Virus record (IMG/VR): IMGVR_UViG_3300025138_000351
Coordinates: 1-23,984 of that record
Origin: a virus
Direction: 5' to 3' (one strand)
DNA length: 23,984 nt
The notes below the pieces were generated by a model that was not told the DNA's origin, did not search any database, and was given only the letters and a program-made list of their open reading frames with translations. Below, one piece after another: positions 1 through 10,900 of the stretch. A program made the position numbers and the translations under genes. Each line of letters opens with the position of its first letter. The stretch's first letter is position 1.

Positions 1-2
1 TT

Positions 3-1727
3 TACACATTTGCTGATGATGGTGAAAAGGTTTCTATGAATGGAGACCAAAGAAGAACTACAGATGTAAATATTCGTAGATTAATCGGAACTTATGATGA
101 CTTTGTAATGACATCGCTTTCTCTACAAACTAACTCAACTGTTTTTATTGATAAGACACAGAAAGAAAGAAAAGACTTACTTGCACAATTTATGGGCATT
201 GGTGTGTTTGACGATCTTTGGAAATTAGCCGCTGATGAAATACACGATGTATCTTCTCTTCTCAAATCTTTTAAGAACAACAACTACGATACAGATTTAG
301 CTGAAATAAAAGAAAGTCTAACTGATTTTAGAAAAGAATCAAGAGAGTTGACTGTAACTAAGAAAGAAATGGTTGCTGATAAAAAGAAATCAGACAGAAA
401 GATTATAACCCTTACTAAAAAACTTAAAAAAGTTGATGATACTGTCGGTAGTTTAGATGAGTTGGAAGAAAGAAAAGCCAACCTAAATAATACTCTAGCC
501 ACTACAGATGAAAAGTTCGGTAAACTTAAAACTCTTTCTGAGCAATATAAAGTTGAAGAAACTGAACTAACAGAAAAGATAAACATCTACAAAGAAAACG
601 AAGTGGGTAAGAAGTTTGCTCAGTTTGAACAATATAGTTTAGAGAAATCAAATCATCAGATAGAGATAGACAAATTAAAGATTGAAGTTCAACATAAGTT
701 GGATAAGATTGATAAGCTTGGTAATTTAGAACACGATCCTGATTGTACCTATTGTATGAGCAATCCTTTTACATTGGATGCTATAGAAACAAAAGAAAAA
801 CTAAATGAAGATAAGACTTTAGCAGATACTTTTCTAAAGAAATCATCCGAGTTGGATAGTATCATAAATGGTTTATCTCATATTACTGCTCACAAACAAC
901 AAATGGATTCTTGTATAAATAATTTTAACTTACTAACTTCAAACATCAGTAAAACAGATAGTGAACAAAAACTAACTACAGAAAAGAAAAAGAATCTTAT
1001 AAGTCAGTTAGCTATTGTGGAAGATAAAATCAATCTTTATCACGAACAAGAAAAAGATATTTTATTTAACAAAGACTTGTACAACTCTATCGATTCTGAA
1101 CAGAACAATTCTGATAACTTAGAAGTAGAGATAGAAGATTTAGATAAGAAACTACAAACTGCAAATGGTGAGATTAAAGTATTAGAAACCAATCGTAGAA
1201 ACATAATGTCTAATATCAAAAAGGTAGAAGAATTGGAAGGTAAGTATGCAGCTTACCAATATTATATGGATGCTATCAAACGTGATGGTATACCTTACGA
1301 ACTAATATCCAAAGCTCTTCCAACTATTGAGGGTGCTGTAAATGATATATTAGCACAAATCGTAGACTTCTCTATGATATTGGAGATGGACGGTAAGAAC
1401 ATTAATTGTTATATTGTATATGATGATGATAATGTTTGGCCTCTTGAACTAAGTAGTGGTATGGAAAGATTTATATCTTCTTTAGCTATGCGTGTAGGAT
1501 TGATAAATGTATCTAATCTACCAGCAGCTAACTTCTTAGCTATTGATGAGGGTTGGGGAACTATGGATTCAGATAATCTAAACTCTGTTTATAATCTGTT
1601 TCAGTATCTTAAAACTCAGTTTCAGTTTACAATGATTGTTTCTCATATAGATTCTATGAGGGATGCTGTAGATACCCTATTAGAAATTAAAAAAGAAGAT
1701 AACTTCTCTAACGTATTTTTTGACTAG
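3..1727 (+). CDS. 46: Rad50/SbcC-like recombination endonuclease subunit, gp46 family (5' partial)
   Basis: The reading frame is open from base 3, so the ATG at 36 is probably internal and the true start lies left of the window; 574 residues are visible. Numbering from the ATG at 36, a long charged coiled coil (about 85-400) is split by a CxxC zinc hook (C237, C240). The C-terminal ABC half has the signature LSSGMERF (472-479), Walker B FLAIDEGWG (500-508, catalytic D504/E505) and the switch histidine H537 in IVSHID. This is the Rad50/SbcC/T4 gp46 plan. In T4, gp46 pairs with the nuclease gp47 to resect DNA ends for recombination-dependent replication and to degrade host DNA; the same role is inferred here. 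The Walker A motif must be in the missing N-terminus, and a gp47 partner would be expected upstream. The 3' end overlaps the convergent minus-strand gene by 20 bases. Family assignment is very secure. Confidence 0.93.
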   Translation, partial: YTFADDGEKVSMNGDQRRTTDVNIRRLIGTYDDFVMTSLSLQTNSTVFIDKTQKERKDLLAQFMGIGVFDDLWKLAADEIHDVSSLLKSFKNNNYDTDLAEIKESLTDFRKESRELTVTKKEMVADKKKSDRKIITLTKKLKKVDDTVGSLDELEERKANLNNTLATTDEKFGKLKTLSEQYKVEETELTEKINIYKENEVGKKFAQFEQYSLEKSNHQIEIDKLKIEVQHKLDKIDKLGNLEHDPDCTYCMSNPFTLDAIETKEKLNEDKTLADTFLKKSSELDSIINGLSHITAHKQQMDSCINNFNLLTSNISKTDSEQKLTTEKKKNLISQLAIVEDKINLYHEQEKDILFNKDLYNSIDSEQNNSDNLEVEIEDLDKKLQTANGEIKVLETNRRNIMSNIKKVEELEGKYAAYQYYMDAIKRDGIPYELISKALPTIEGAVNDILAQIVDFSMILEMDGKNINCYIVYDDDNVWPLELSSGMERFISSLAMRVGLINVSNLPAANFLAIDEGWGTMDSDNLNSVYNLFQYLKTQFQFTMIVSHIDSMRDAVDTLLEIKKEDNFSNVFFD

Positions 1728-1878
1728 AAAGTAAATTTTTAGGTTTACTCTCTCCTCGTTTAAGACTTAGTACATATTGATTAAGCACTGCGCTCATCGT
1801 AGTGCTTTCTTCTTTAACATATAATCTAAACCAGTCTACTAGCCCTTCATCTATAGTAAATGAATATTTCTTTTTCAT
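1708..1878 (-). CDS. Small ribbon-helix-helix (Arc/CopG-like) putative DNA-binding regulator
   Basis: This is a 56-residue protein. A short N-terminal strand (KKYSFTID) is followed by two predicted helices (about residues 9-23 and 25-42), the pattern of the ribbon-helix-helix fold, in which a dimer inserts a two-stranded sheet into the major groove. I chose the ATG at 1878 because GGAG lies 9 bases upstream (1888-1891). The ATG at 1893 would add five residues, has no good ribosome binding site, and is itself part of that Shine-Dalgarno stretch. It is the only convincing minus-strand gene here, convergent with gp46 (20-base overlap) and divergent from the giant fibre gene. That position suits a transcriptional regulator, possibly self-regulating from the AT-rich gap at 1879-1970. 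The fold is inferred from pattern only; DNA targets are unknown. Confidence 0.68.
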   Translation of the reverse strand: MKKKYSFTIDEGLVDWFRLYVKEESTTMSAVLNQYVLSLKRGESKPKNLLSSQKIR

Positions 1879-1906
1879 ACCGATAATCTCCATATCTTAT
1901 ACATAT

Positions 1907-1914
1907 AATAAATA
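1907..1914 (+). promoter_or_regulatory. Possible T4-type late promoter octamer upstream of the giant fibre gene
   Basis: AATAAATA matches the T4 late-promoter octamer TATAAATA at 7 of 8 positions and lies 56 bases before the ATG at 1971. The whole gap is extremely AT-rich, so a chance match is quite possible. Confidence 0.25.
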
Positions 1915-1932
1915 TAAAAATTTTAAATTATG

Positions 1933-1946
1933 ATATTTATTAATGA
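1933..1946 (+). promoter_or_regulatory. Shared 14-base intergenic motif, copy A
   Basis: ATATTTATTAATGA lies 24 bases before the ATG of the giant fibre gene. It matches the copies at 14645 and 23315 at 12 of 14 positions. The opposite strand reads AATAAATA, one base from the T4 late octamer. This copy lies between the divergent ribbon-helix-helix gene and the fibre gene, so it could serve either as a promoter or as an operator. A ribosome binding site for the fibre gene (AGGA, 1958-1961) follows. Confidence 0.45.
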
Positions 1947-1970
1947 TATCAAATTATAGGAAATATATTA

Positions 1971-4900
1971 ATGAGCATCGTAAAAAGATTCAACAGATTA
2001 CTTGGACTTGAAAAAATAGATGTATTGGTAGATGAGAAGGATAAATCCAGACACATCGTAATTACCGATATACCTGAAAGTCTGCCTCAAGGTAAAAGCT
2101 CTTTTCTTATAGAGGTTTCTCCTTATATGAGAAAGGGAATAGAACTTCAAATAGACTTTATCGACTCAAAAGGTAATAGTATATATGTTGAACCAGTTCA
2201 AAATTATTTAGAAGGTACTTCCAGAACTGTATCGGTTGAGGTATATGATACAGTAGCACCTGGTATTGCTACAATGATAATAGTTGGTGAGTTAGATAGA
2301 TTACCATTAGATGCTGGAAACTATAGTGAAGTAGAAGAAATACCAAAAGAGTTTCAAGGAGTTTATAATGTAAGACTTACCAAAGAATTTATTATAAATA
2401 CTGCTGAAATAAATGTTCAGCCTATAAAATTTTATACATCACCAAGACTTACAGCTGTTGAAAAGCGTTTTGGTACAATGATTAGAGAAGTAGTATCAGG
2501 CGAAACCGTATCTTCTGCATTCAAAGTTAGAGGACAATCAAATATACAACAACAGTATGAGATATTTAATAATCCATCTCAAAATGATGATGCAGGAGAA
2601 GGAGCTGGTGTAACAGAAACACAAGAAAATCAAACACCACCGCCACCTAACGGAGATATTCCAGGTGATGAAGCTGAAAAAGAAAAATTAAAACAACATG
2701 CAAAGAAAAAAAGTATCAGAGGAAATAGTAGATTTAAAAGGTCTAGAAGAATAAGAAGAAGAAATTCACCAGAAGATTTTCCGTATTTTTTTACTATAAG
2801 AGATGACGAACATAGATTTACTACAAAAGAAATCGGCGCAGAAATAAGATTTTCTGCTATAAATACTTCCCTATACAGTCGAGAAGACTTAGATAACAAT
2901 GGTTTAAAAGTTCCTGTTTCTTTCAATGTGGTTACGGATCCGGATGATGAAAACTTTCCAAACCATTACACAGCCTCAATTGCTGAGTTAGATGTTACGG
3001 GTACAACTGCTTATGTGAATACACCATTTACAAAACAAGATGTTGAAGGTAACTATAGAATTTTGAATATGGAAGCTACTGGTAAAACTCATTTTACTCG
3101 TGAGCCATCTGCCTCTTTTAGTCTAACAAACATAGTCTCTTACGCGGATATTACATTAAGTCACCTTAGAACTTTCTCAGGCGAAGTTTTTAAAGCAAAG
3201 GTTTACGTAAGAAGTGAAGGTTCTTTTGACGATTACAAACTATTAGCTGAAGTACCTGTAGAATCTCCTGATAAAATGGTAAATAACAATTCGGTTGGTG
3301 TAGGAGAAAGAACAGGTTATTTTGTTCAAGCCGATTTTCCTACATCTTCATCATATCTATATTGGGATTTATATGGTAGTACAAATGGTTTAACAACAGC
3401 TGCTGCTACATCAACTGCTTCTTATTCTGAAACAGGCACATTAAATGATTCTGTAATGATATCAGGAAGTACATCAGTATTTACAGACCAAATAAGATTT
3501 CAATTAAAAGATGAATACAAATTTGAGTTGAGAAAAAGTATAGATTATACTTTATCTTTTAATGCTATAGGGCAAAAAGATATTGATGGTAGGGCTTTAA
3601 TGCTGGTATATGTTTCTGGCTCTTCTATGGAACAATCAACTGATTTACATAATGATGATGTCACCCAAACTGATGTAGAAGAATCCTCTGCTTATGGTAA
3701 AAGAATGGGAGTCTTAGAAGTAGAATCTACCGATGATACTAAAAAAGATTTTAAACTAGTTACTCATAATTTTAATTCGACTTTAACTGGCGATGCTATA
3801 GTTCAGTTTAGGGTTATATCTGGCCAATGGAACTTATCAGACATATCAGTAGTTCCATCAACGGACACAGGCTTTTCACCAACATTTGTAAATTTTCAAC
3901 AAGAACTATCTCCTGAACTAACACATAAAAGACCTGAAACATTAGAGTTTCTAACAGAGTTTTATGATATAAATAATAATTTGGCAGATGAGATTGCTGT
4001 AACTACAGGTTCTGTATTTACTGGCGCTAATATGGTTATTACAGGAGACGATAATAACATTCCTGGTAGTGTATTTTTAGGTGGAGAAACAACTGCTAGT
4101 GGTATGCAGTTTGGTGGTGTTGACTCAACAATACCTGAAACAGGAGACGATGGAGCTACTGGTTCTGGCTTTATGAGGTCAGTTGGCTATTTGGGATTCA
4201 CATCAGCTTCAGACTCATCGTTGGGTGGTACTCCTGGTTTTATGATTTATAGTGGCTCTGTGTTACCTGGCAGTGGAGAAGATTATGCTGGTGTTGGCTT
4301 AGAGTTGGTTGGTGAAAGTGGTTCTTTAAAGTTTAGAACCAATCCAAGTTTATTTGATGTACAAGCAGATGCTTTTTTTGTAGGAAAAACTTCAACACAA
4401 TTCATAAGTGGTTCAGGAGAAAAAATTGAGATAAGTTCATCTAACTTTCATTTGCAGCCAGGTGGTGATGTCGATATGACAGGAACAATTACTGCAGCTG
4501 CTGGTGCTATAGGTGGTTGGGAAATAAAAGATGGTGATTTAAGGGCTGGTGTAGGAAACTCATCTGTAACAATGAGTGGTGATGAACAATTAATAAGAAT
4601 GGGTAGTGGTTCTACATTTACTGCTGATGAAATAAATGGTGTGTTATTTGGAAGGGATACGGATGGTAAATATAAATTTGGTGTCGGTAAAGGTGGCTCT
4701 TATGTATTCTTTGATGGTGATGTTGTAAATATCGCTTCTGAAGATATTAATGTTACTGCTTCAGTTTTCTCAGTAGATGTCGATCAGTTTAAATTAAGTG
4801 CTACAAATTTATTTGTAAGTTCAAGTCAGGGTGGTTTTATATCTCTTGGAAATCCATTACCAACTGATATAGATGGTACTAATAAAGGTATCTTTATGAA

Positions 4901-7900
4901 AGGTAAGGGTTCTGATAACAAACCAAAATTTTTAGCTGGTAATGCCGCTGGTGGTCATTTGTCATTTGATGGTGATAATGTTTTTATGTCATCTTCTGCT
5001 TTCTTCTTAGGTTCACCTACACAATTCGTAAGTGGTTCATTGGGTAACATAGAAATAAGTTCGTCAAACTTTCATTTAGATAATGAAGGTAATGTTATTA
5101 TGTCAGGCAAAGTAACAGCAGCTGAAGGTGAGATTGGTGGACTTACAATTGGTGATACGAAGTTAAGTTTAGGAACATCATATGAAATATCTTCATCTAC
5201 AAATACTGCCGATCCCGTTTCATTTATATCATCAAGTAATTTCAAAGTATCTGCTGGTGGGCAAGTAACAGCATCAGGTCTTTCATTAGAGGGTGGAGAT
5301 ATCGGTGGTTTAGTTGTAGATAGTGGAGTTATATCAGTAGGTGCTGTTCTAAAACTAAAAGATAGTGGACAGATTACAGGTTCAAAAGTTTTATTTACAG
5401 GTGGAACAATCGGTGGATTTACAATAGATGCAGATGAAATAAAATCAACAAATGTTCTTATAGATTCAGCTAACGAAAAGATTACTTTGGGTTCAGGAAA
5501 TGCTATAAAGTTACAAGGTGGTGCAACTGATAATTTTCTTGCTATGGGAAGTAAGGGTGACTTTGGAGATGAAGGAACAGGAACTGCCGGTATCCTTATC
5601 GGTATGGATGCTACAAATCCACAAGCTGAGTTCGTAAAGAATAGTACTAACTACTTTATATTTGATGATGGTATTGATATACAGACGGATACTTTAAAGG
5701 CTAGTGGTAGTAATATTGTATTAGAAGCTCCTAGATTCTTTTTAGGAAAAAAGACTTCAACTTTTGTGAGCGGTAGTAATGGTAATATAGAAGTAAGTTC
5801 TTCTGCTTTTCATTTAACTCCAGAAGGAAATATAACAGCTAGTAATATTTTATTAGGTGATAAGGGTGGTAGTCAATTCCTACAATTTGCAGATGGTGAT
5901 TTAACCGTTAGAGGAGATTTAGCAGTTGATTCATTATTCTTACCGGCAACTATAGCTGGTGCTACCTCAACACTACTGAACGCTTCTTCGTCTCTTAATT
6001 CAACCGGATTTGCTAAGTTTGTATCAGCATCAATAGGCGGCTTTGTAGTAGATTCTTCACAAATAAATTCTGCTAATAATAACATAGTTTTAGAAGCTGA
6101 TGGTGGGGCTACTATTAGTGGTAGTTCTATAAATTTACAAACTCCTAAGTTCTACTTTGGTGAAACGGATAATTTCATAAGTGGTTCAGAAGGTAATATA
6201 AGAATATTTAGTACTGGTGATACTACACTAAGTGGTAGCTCTATTACTCTATCTACTCCAAAATTCTTTATGGGGGAATCATCTCAGTTTATAAGTGGTT
6301 CAAATGGAAATATAGAGATAAGTTCTTCTAAGTTCCATTTAAAGCCAGATGGTGATATAATAGTTAGAAAAGTAAACGCAGATGAAGGAGAAATCGGTGG
6401 TTTTGAAGTAGGTTCTTCACAGATATCAAGTTCGACTGGTGGTCTTATATTAAAATCAGACGGACAGATTACAGGCTCTAAATTTTTATTATCTGGTGGT
6501 AAAATTACAGCTGATGTGACTATTGAAGGTTCACTCGCGGCTAATTCAATATCTACTCCTGCTGATGGAACTAAATTAGCAGAAATAACAGATGCTGGTT
6601 TTGCTAGATTCGTTTCTGCTTCAATTGGTGGGTTCGATGTTAGCGACAGTCAAATAAATTCAACAAACGATGCATTAATTTTAAAATCAAATGGTCAAAT
6701 TACAGCATCAGCAGTTTCGATGTCTGGTACTGTTACAGCAAACGCGGGTGCAATTGGTGGGTTTAAAATTAATTCGAGCACAATAACTGCTACTAATTTT
6801 ACATTAGATCCTGGCAATAACTCACTAACACTTGGTAGTGGAACAAATATTTTTATAGCTGATGGTGATGTTGGTATTCATTTAGGACATGGAACTTTTG
6901 GTTCAGCACCATTTAGTGTTACAAAAGCTGGTGTTCTAAAGTCTACTAGTGGAACAATTGGTGGATGGAGCTTGTCTGCTAACAGATTTAACGATAGTGG
7001 TGATAATGTTAGAATCGACAGTAATGCTGGTTCTATATCAATTAAAAATCATACATTTGGACAAGCAGGTCTTCAATTAGAACATAATAGTGGAACTTCT
7101 AGATTTTACGCAGGTGATGGTTCTAATAAACATTTAAAATTTGATGGTAGTGATGTTGATATTAAATCTGCTAAATTTGAATTAGACGCAACCAATGTAG
7201 AAATATCGTCAACACACGCTTCTATGAGTTTAGGTGAGGGTAAGATTAGATTGATTGGTGCTTCCACTTCTACTATGACTCTTGGTACAGGAGCTTCATC
7301 GGTTACGATGTCAGCTGATGGGAGTGATACTCTTATTGCTATGGGAGACAAAACAAACTTTTCTTCAGAGGGTAGTGGAACTGGAGGTATTCTTATCGGA
7401 ATGGATAACACCAATCCACAAGCTGAGTTTGTTAAGAACTCATCTAACTATTTTATATTTGATGATGGAATAGATATAAAAACAGATACATTTAATTTAG
7501 ATACTACAAACTTAGATATAAACTCAGCTACTAAAAGGATTGAGGTTTCCGATGGTAGTAATGTAAGAGTTAGAATAGGTGAAGTTGATTCTACTTCAGC
7601 TAATCATTTTGGTATAACAATTTATGACGGAACAGGAACAGCCGCTTCCGATGAGATAGTTCATCTAAGTGATGCTAAAAATCAAATAGCTAGTTGGTCA
7701 TTAAGCCCTAATCAAATATCAAGTCAAAATTTAGTTATCCATTCTTCTGGTAGATTAGAAACTGCTGATTTTGCTAGTGGTGTAAAAGGATGGAGAATAA
7801 CTTCGGAAGGTAATGGTTCTGCAGAATTTGAAAATGTTAGTATTCGTGGTACATTAAAGACTACTGTATTTGAAAAAGAAACTGTAAATGCTGTAGGTGG

Positions 7901-10900
7901 TCAGTTATACATTGCTAACTCAACTGTAACAACAGGCTCTACTGCTTTAGCTGCTAATGCTACTACGATGAGTGTTGTTAATGTTAGTGGGTTTGCTGCA
8001 GATGAAATTTTAGCAGCAAAGAAAATAAGTTCTACTGGATTTGCTACAGAGTATATGTTAGTTCAAAGTTCTTCTAGAGAAGAACCATCTAGTGATACTA
8101 ATTTTGCTGGAAACCTTCATTTAATTAGAGGTTATAGGAGTGGAAGTTTAGGTGAATCAGGTTCTCTTGGAGATAGGTCGAATATATCACAGTCATATGA
8201 GCCAGGTCAAGTTATTATATCAACTGGAAAAATTGGAACTGGTTTCATTAGATTAAACGCTAATCCAAATGACCAAACTACTCCTTATATGGATATTGTT
8301 GAAAGAACAGGTAGTGGAGTTTATGATGTAGATTTAAAGGCTCGTTTAGGAGACTTGAGTGGATTGAGTAGTGGATTGTTATTTGGTAATGCTACACCAG
8401 GGTTTGGTTTATTTACAGAAAATGTTTTCTTAAAAGGAGCTTTAACTGCTACAACAGGTTCGATAGAGGGAATACTTCATGTTAGAACTGATTTATCAAA
8501 TCAAGTAACAATAGGAACTAATGTAAGAAATACGTTAGATGGTATCCACATAAATGATAATAACTTTTGGTATACCAACGGACATTTTAGAACAGGATTT
8601 GATAGTGACAATTTTATACACCAATCAGGTTCTGCTCTAACTATAAAATCAGAAACCTTTGCTTTAAAGGGTGGAACTACTTTAATATTAGATAGTAGCA
8701 CACCTAAATTAGTAATGGGAAGTAGTGCTGCTTCGGTAACAGATACGGATAATACTGGTATCTATATGGATGGTAGTGGCAAGTTTAGGGTTGGTGAAGA
8801 TCAGGGAAGTGGTGATAACTTTATTTACTTTAATGGAACTACCATACAGATGAAATCAACAGTATTTGATTTGGTTGCTGGTTCTACTCTCGTTATTAAT
8901 AGTTCTACTCCTAAGATTGTATTGGGTGCTAGTGCTACTGGACAAAGTTTGACTAGTGGAACTGGTATATTTATGAATGGTAGTGGACATTTTAGAGCTG
9001 GTAAAGCTGGTCATGGTAGATTAGAATGGGATGGAACTAATGTATATGTGAGCTCATCAGGATTTTTCTTAGGAAGTGATTCACAATTTATAAGCGGTTC
9101 TTTAGGTAATTTAGAAATAAGTTCATCTGCTTTTCACCTAAGTGGTGGTAATACTATTATGTCAGGTAAGGTAACATCCGCTGAAGGTAATATTGGTGGT
9201 TTTGATATAGCGGCCGCTTCAATAACCAGTCAAGCTGGTGGACTTACATTGAATGCAGATGGTGGTATAACTGGTTCTAGATTTAGATTAACGGGAGGTG
9301 TTATTACTTCTGATGTAACAATTTTAGGTGATTTATCAGCTAATAGTATAGCAACACCCTCTAGTGGAGATATACTAGCTCGAATAACCGATGAGGGATT
9401 TGCACAATTTATATCAGCTTCAATTGGTGGATTTGATGTTGATGGTAGTCAGATAAATTCAATAAACGATGCATTAATTTTGAAATCAAGTGGCCAGATT
9501 ACAGCATCAGCTGCTCAGATATCAGGAAATATAACCATCACTGGCGGTGATTTAGCTGGAGTAAGCGCAGATACAATTAGTGGTTCAGCCGCAGAAGTGT
9601 CAGCTTCTTTAGCTAGTAGACAAACTCCTTATGAAACTCAAGTTTCACTTACTTCAGCTGGAATGTCTTTGAACAAAGCAGATGGAACGAGTGTAGCAGA
9701 TTACGGAGATACAATTAGAATTGGTATAGATGCTAATAATGAGTCTAGAGTTGAGATTGATAACGATTCAATGGATTTTATAACTGATAGTTCAGGGACA
9801 GATACAACACGTGCTACCTTTGGAGCAACATCGGTAATTGGTACTTCAGCCGACAAAGTAACTATCAGCGATAGTGGAATCACACTCACAGAAAATAGTG
9901 TTGACAGTATTTTATTGGCTAGTGGTGCTGTAACATTAAATGGGGCTAGTACGGATGACCAAGTAGTTATAAACGCAAGTGGTGTAACCATAAAAGAAGG
10001 TGGTACTGTAAGAACAACATTGGCTGGCAACAAACTTACGCTTGGTAAAGCTGATGATAATAGAATAGAGATTACAGATAGTACTTTTAGTTTATACGAA
10101 GGTTCTGTTGAAAAGGTATCTATTGGCTCATCCGATGTAAAAGTTTTATTTGACTCCAACAACTACTCTCAGATGGATGCTGATAGTTTTGATGTTGTCT
10201 TAGGTGGACAAACCTCTGCTTCATTTGGAGCAACCACAACAATCGGTCCGACAGGTGGAAGTCACGTATCCATAGATTCCCAACAAATATCGGTAAAGAG
10301 AGGAACAACAACTTTCTTATCAGCATCAGCTGCTGGTTTAGATATGAGTGGTTCTATAAAAGCTAGTGGTGGTACAATCGGTGGATTTACCATTGGTACA
10401 AACAAAATTGAAAGTGCTACAGGTGGTGATACTGTAAATTATACTGTAACTGCAAATGGTTCTAGTAATTACCTTATAGATGGAGTTGCTCAACCAGCAC
10501 TTACTCTTATAGTTGGCAACACATATGTATTTGACTTTTCAGATGGCTCTAATGGTGGTCACCCATTTAGAATAGGAACATCAGCAAATGGTAGTGTGAT
10601 TACAGATGGTATTACAATAACTAGCTCTGCACTTACAATTGTTGTAACGGCTAGTACACCGACATCGCTTTACTACTTTTGTACCTCACATAGTGGTATG
10701 GGTAACTCTATATCGGTTACAACCGCCACACCATCTCTTATATTAAATGGTTCTAACGGGCAGATAACTGCTTCTGCGGTTTCAATGTCCGGAATGGTAA
10801 ATGCCAGTTCAGGACAGATTGGTAACTTTGCTATAAGCAGTAATAATTTACAAGGTGGAACTACCTTTCAATTAAATCCAACTAATAATAGTGGTGAGAT

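Larger units (their letters stand above)
4401..9140 (+). repeat. Dispersed F[IV]SGS...ISSS.FHL coding repeat, six copies
   Basis: Within the fibre gene, a unit with F[IV]SGS, then GN[IL]E[IV]SSS, then FHL recurs starting at 4401, 5025, 5763, 6174, 6288 and 9087. The fourth copy (6174) is degenerate after SGS. Most copies follow a FFLG-type strand and lead within about 35 residues into an IGG[FWL] unit, so the true module is larger. Nucleotide identity between copies is moderate and codons differ, which points to old duplications kept by selection rather than recent tandem copying. Confidence 0.85.

Noticed and set aside
1879-1893. Upstream ATG for the ribbon-helix-helix gene
   Set aside because: The ATG overlaps the GGAG that serves the ATG at 1878, and its own upstream region has no Shine-Dalgarno match.
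4401-9140. Regularly spaced repeats suggestive of a CRISPR array
   Set aside because: The repeats are in frame, diverged, of protein-module length and unevenly spaced within one ORF, with no conserved direct repeat of 24-40 bases.
9701-10162. Minus-strand open frame of 153 codons
   Set aside because: It is the same antisense effect of fibre repeats; its SVIPLSLIV-type wording mirrors the repeat DNA rather than a fold.
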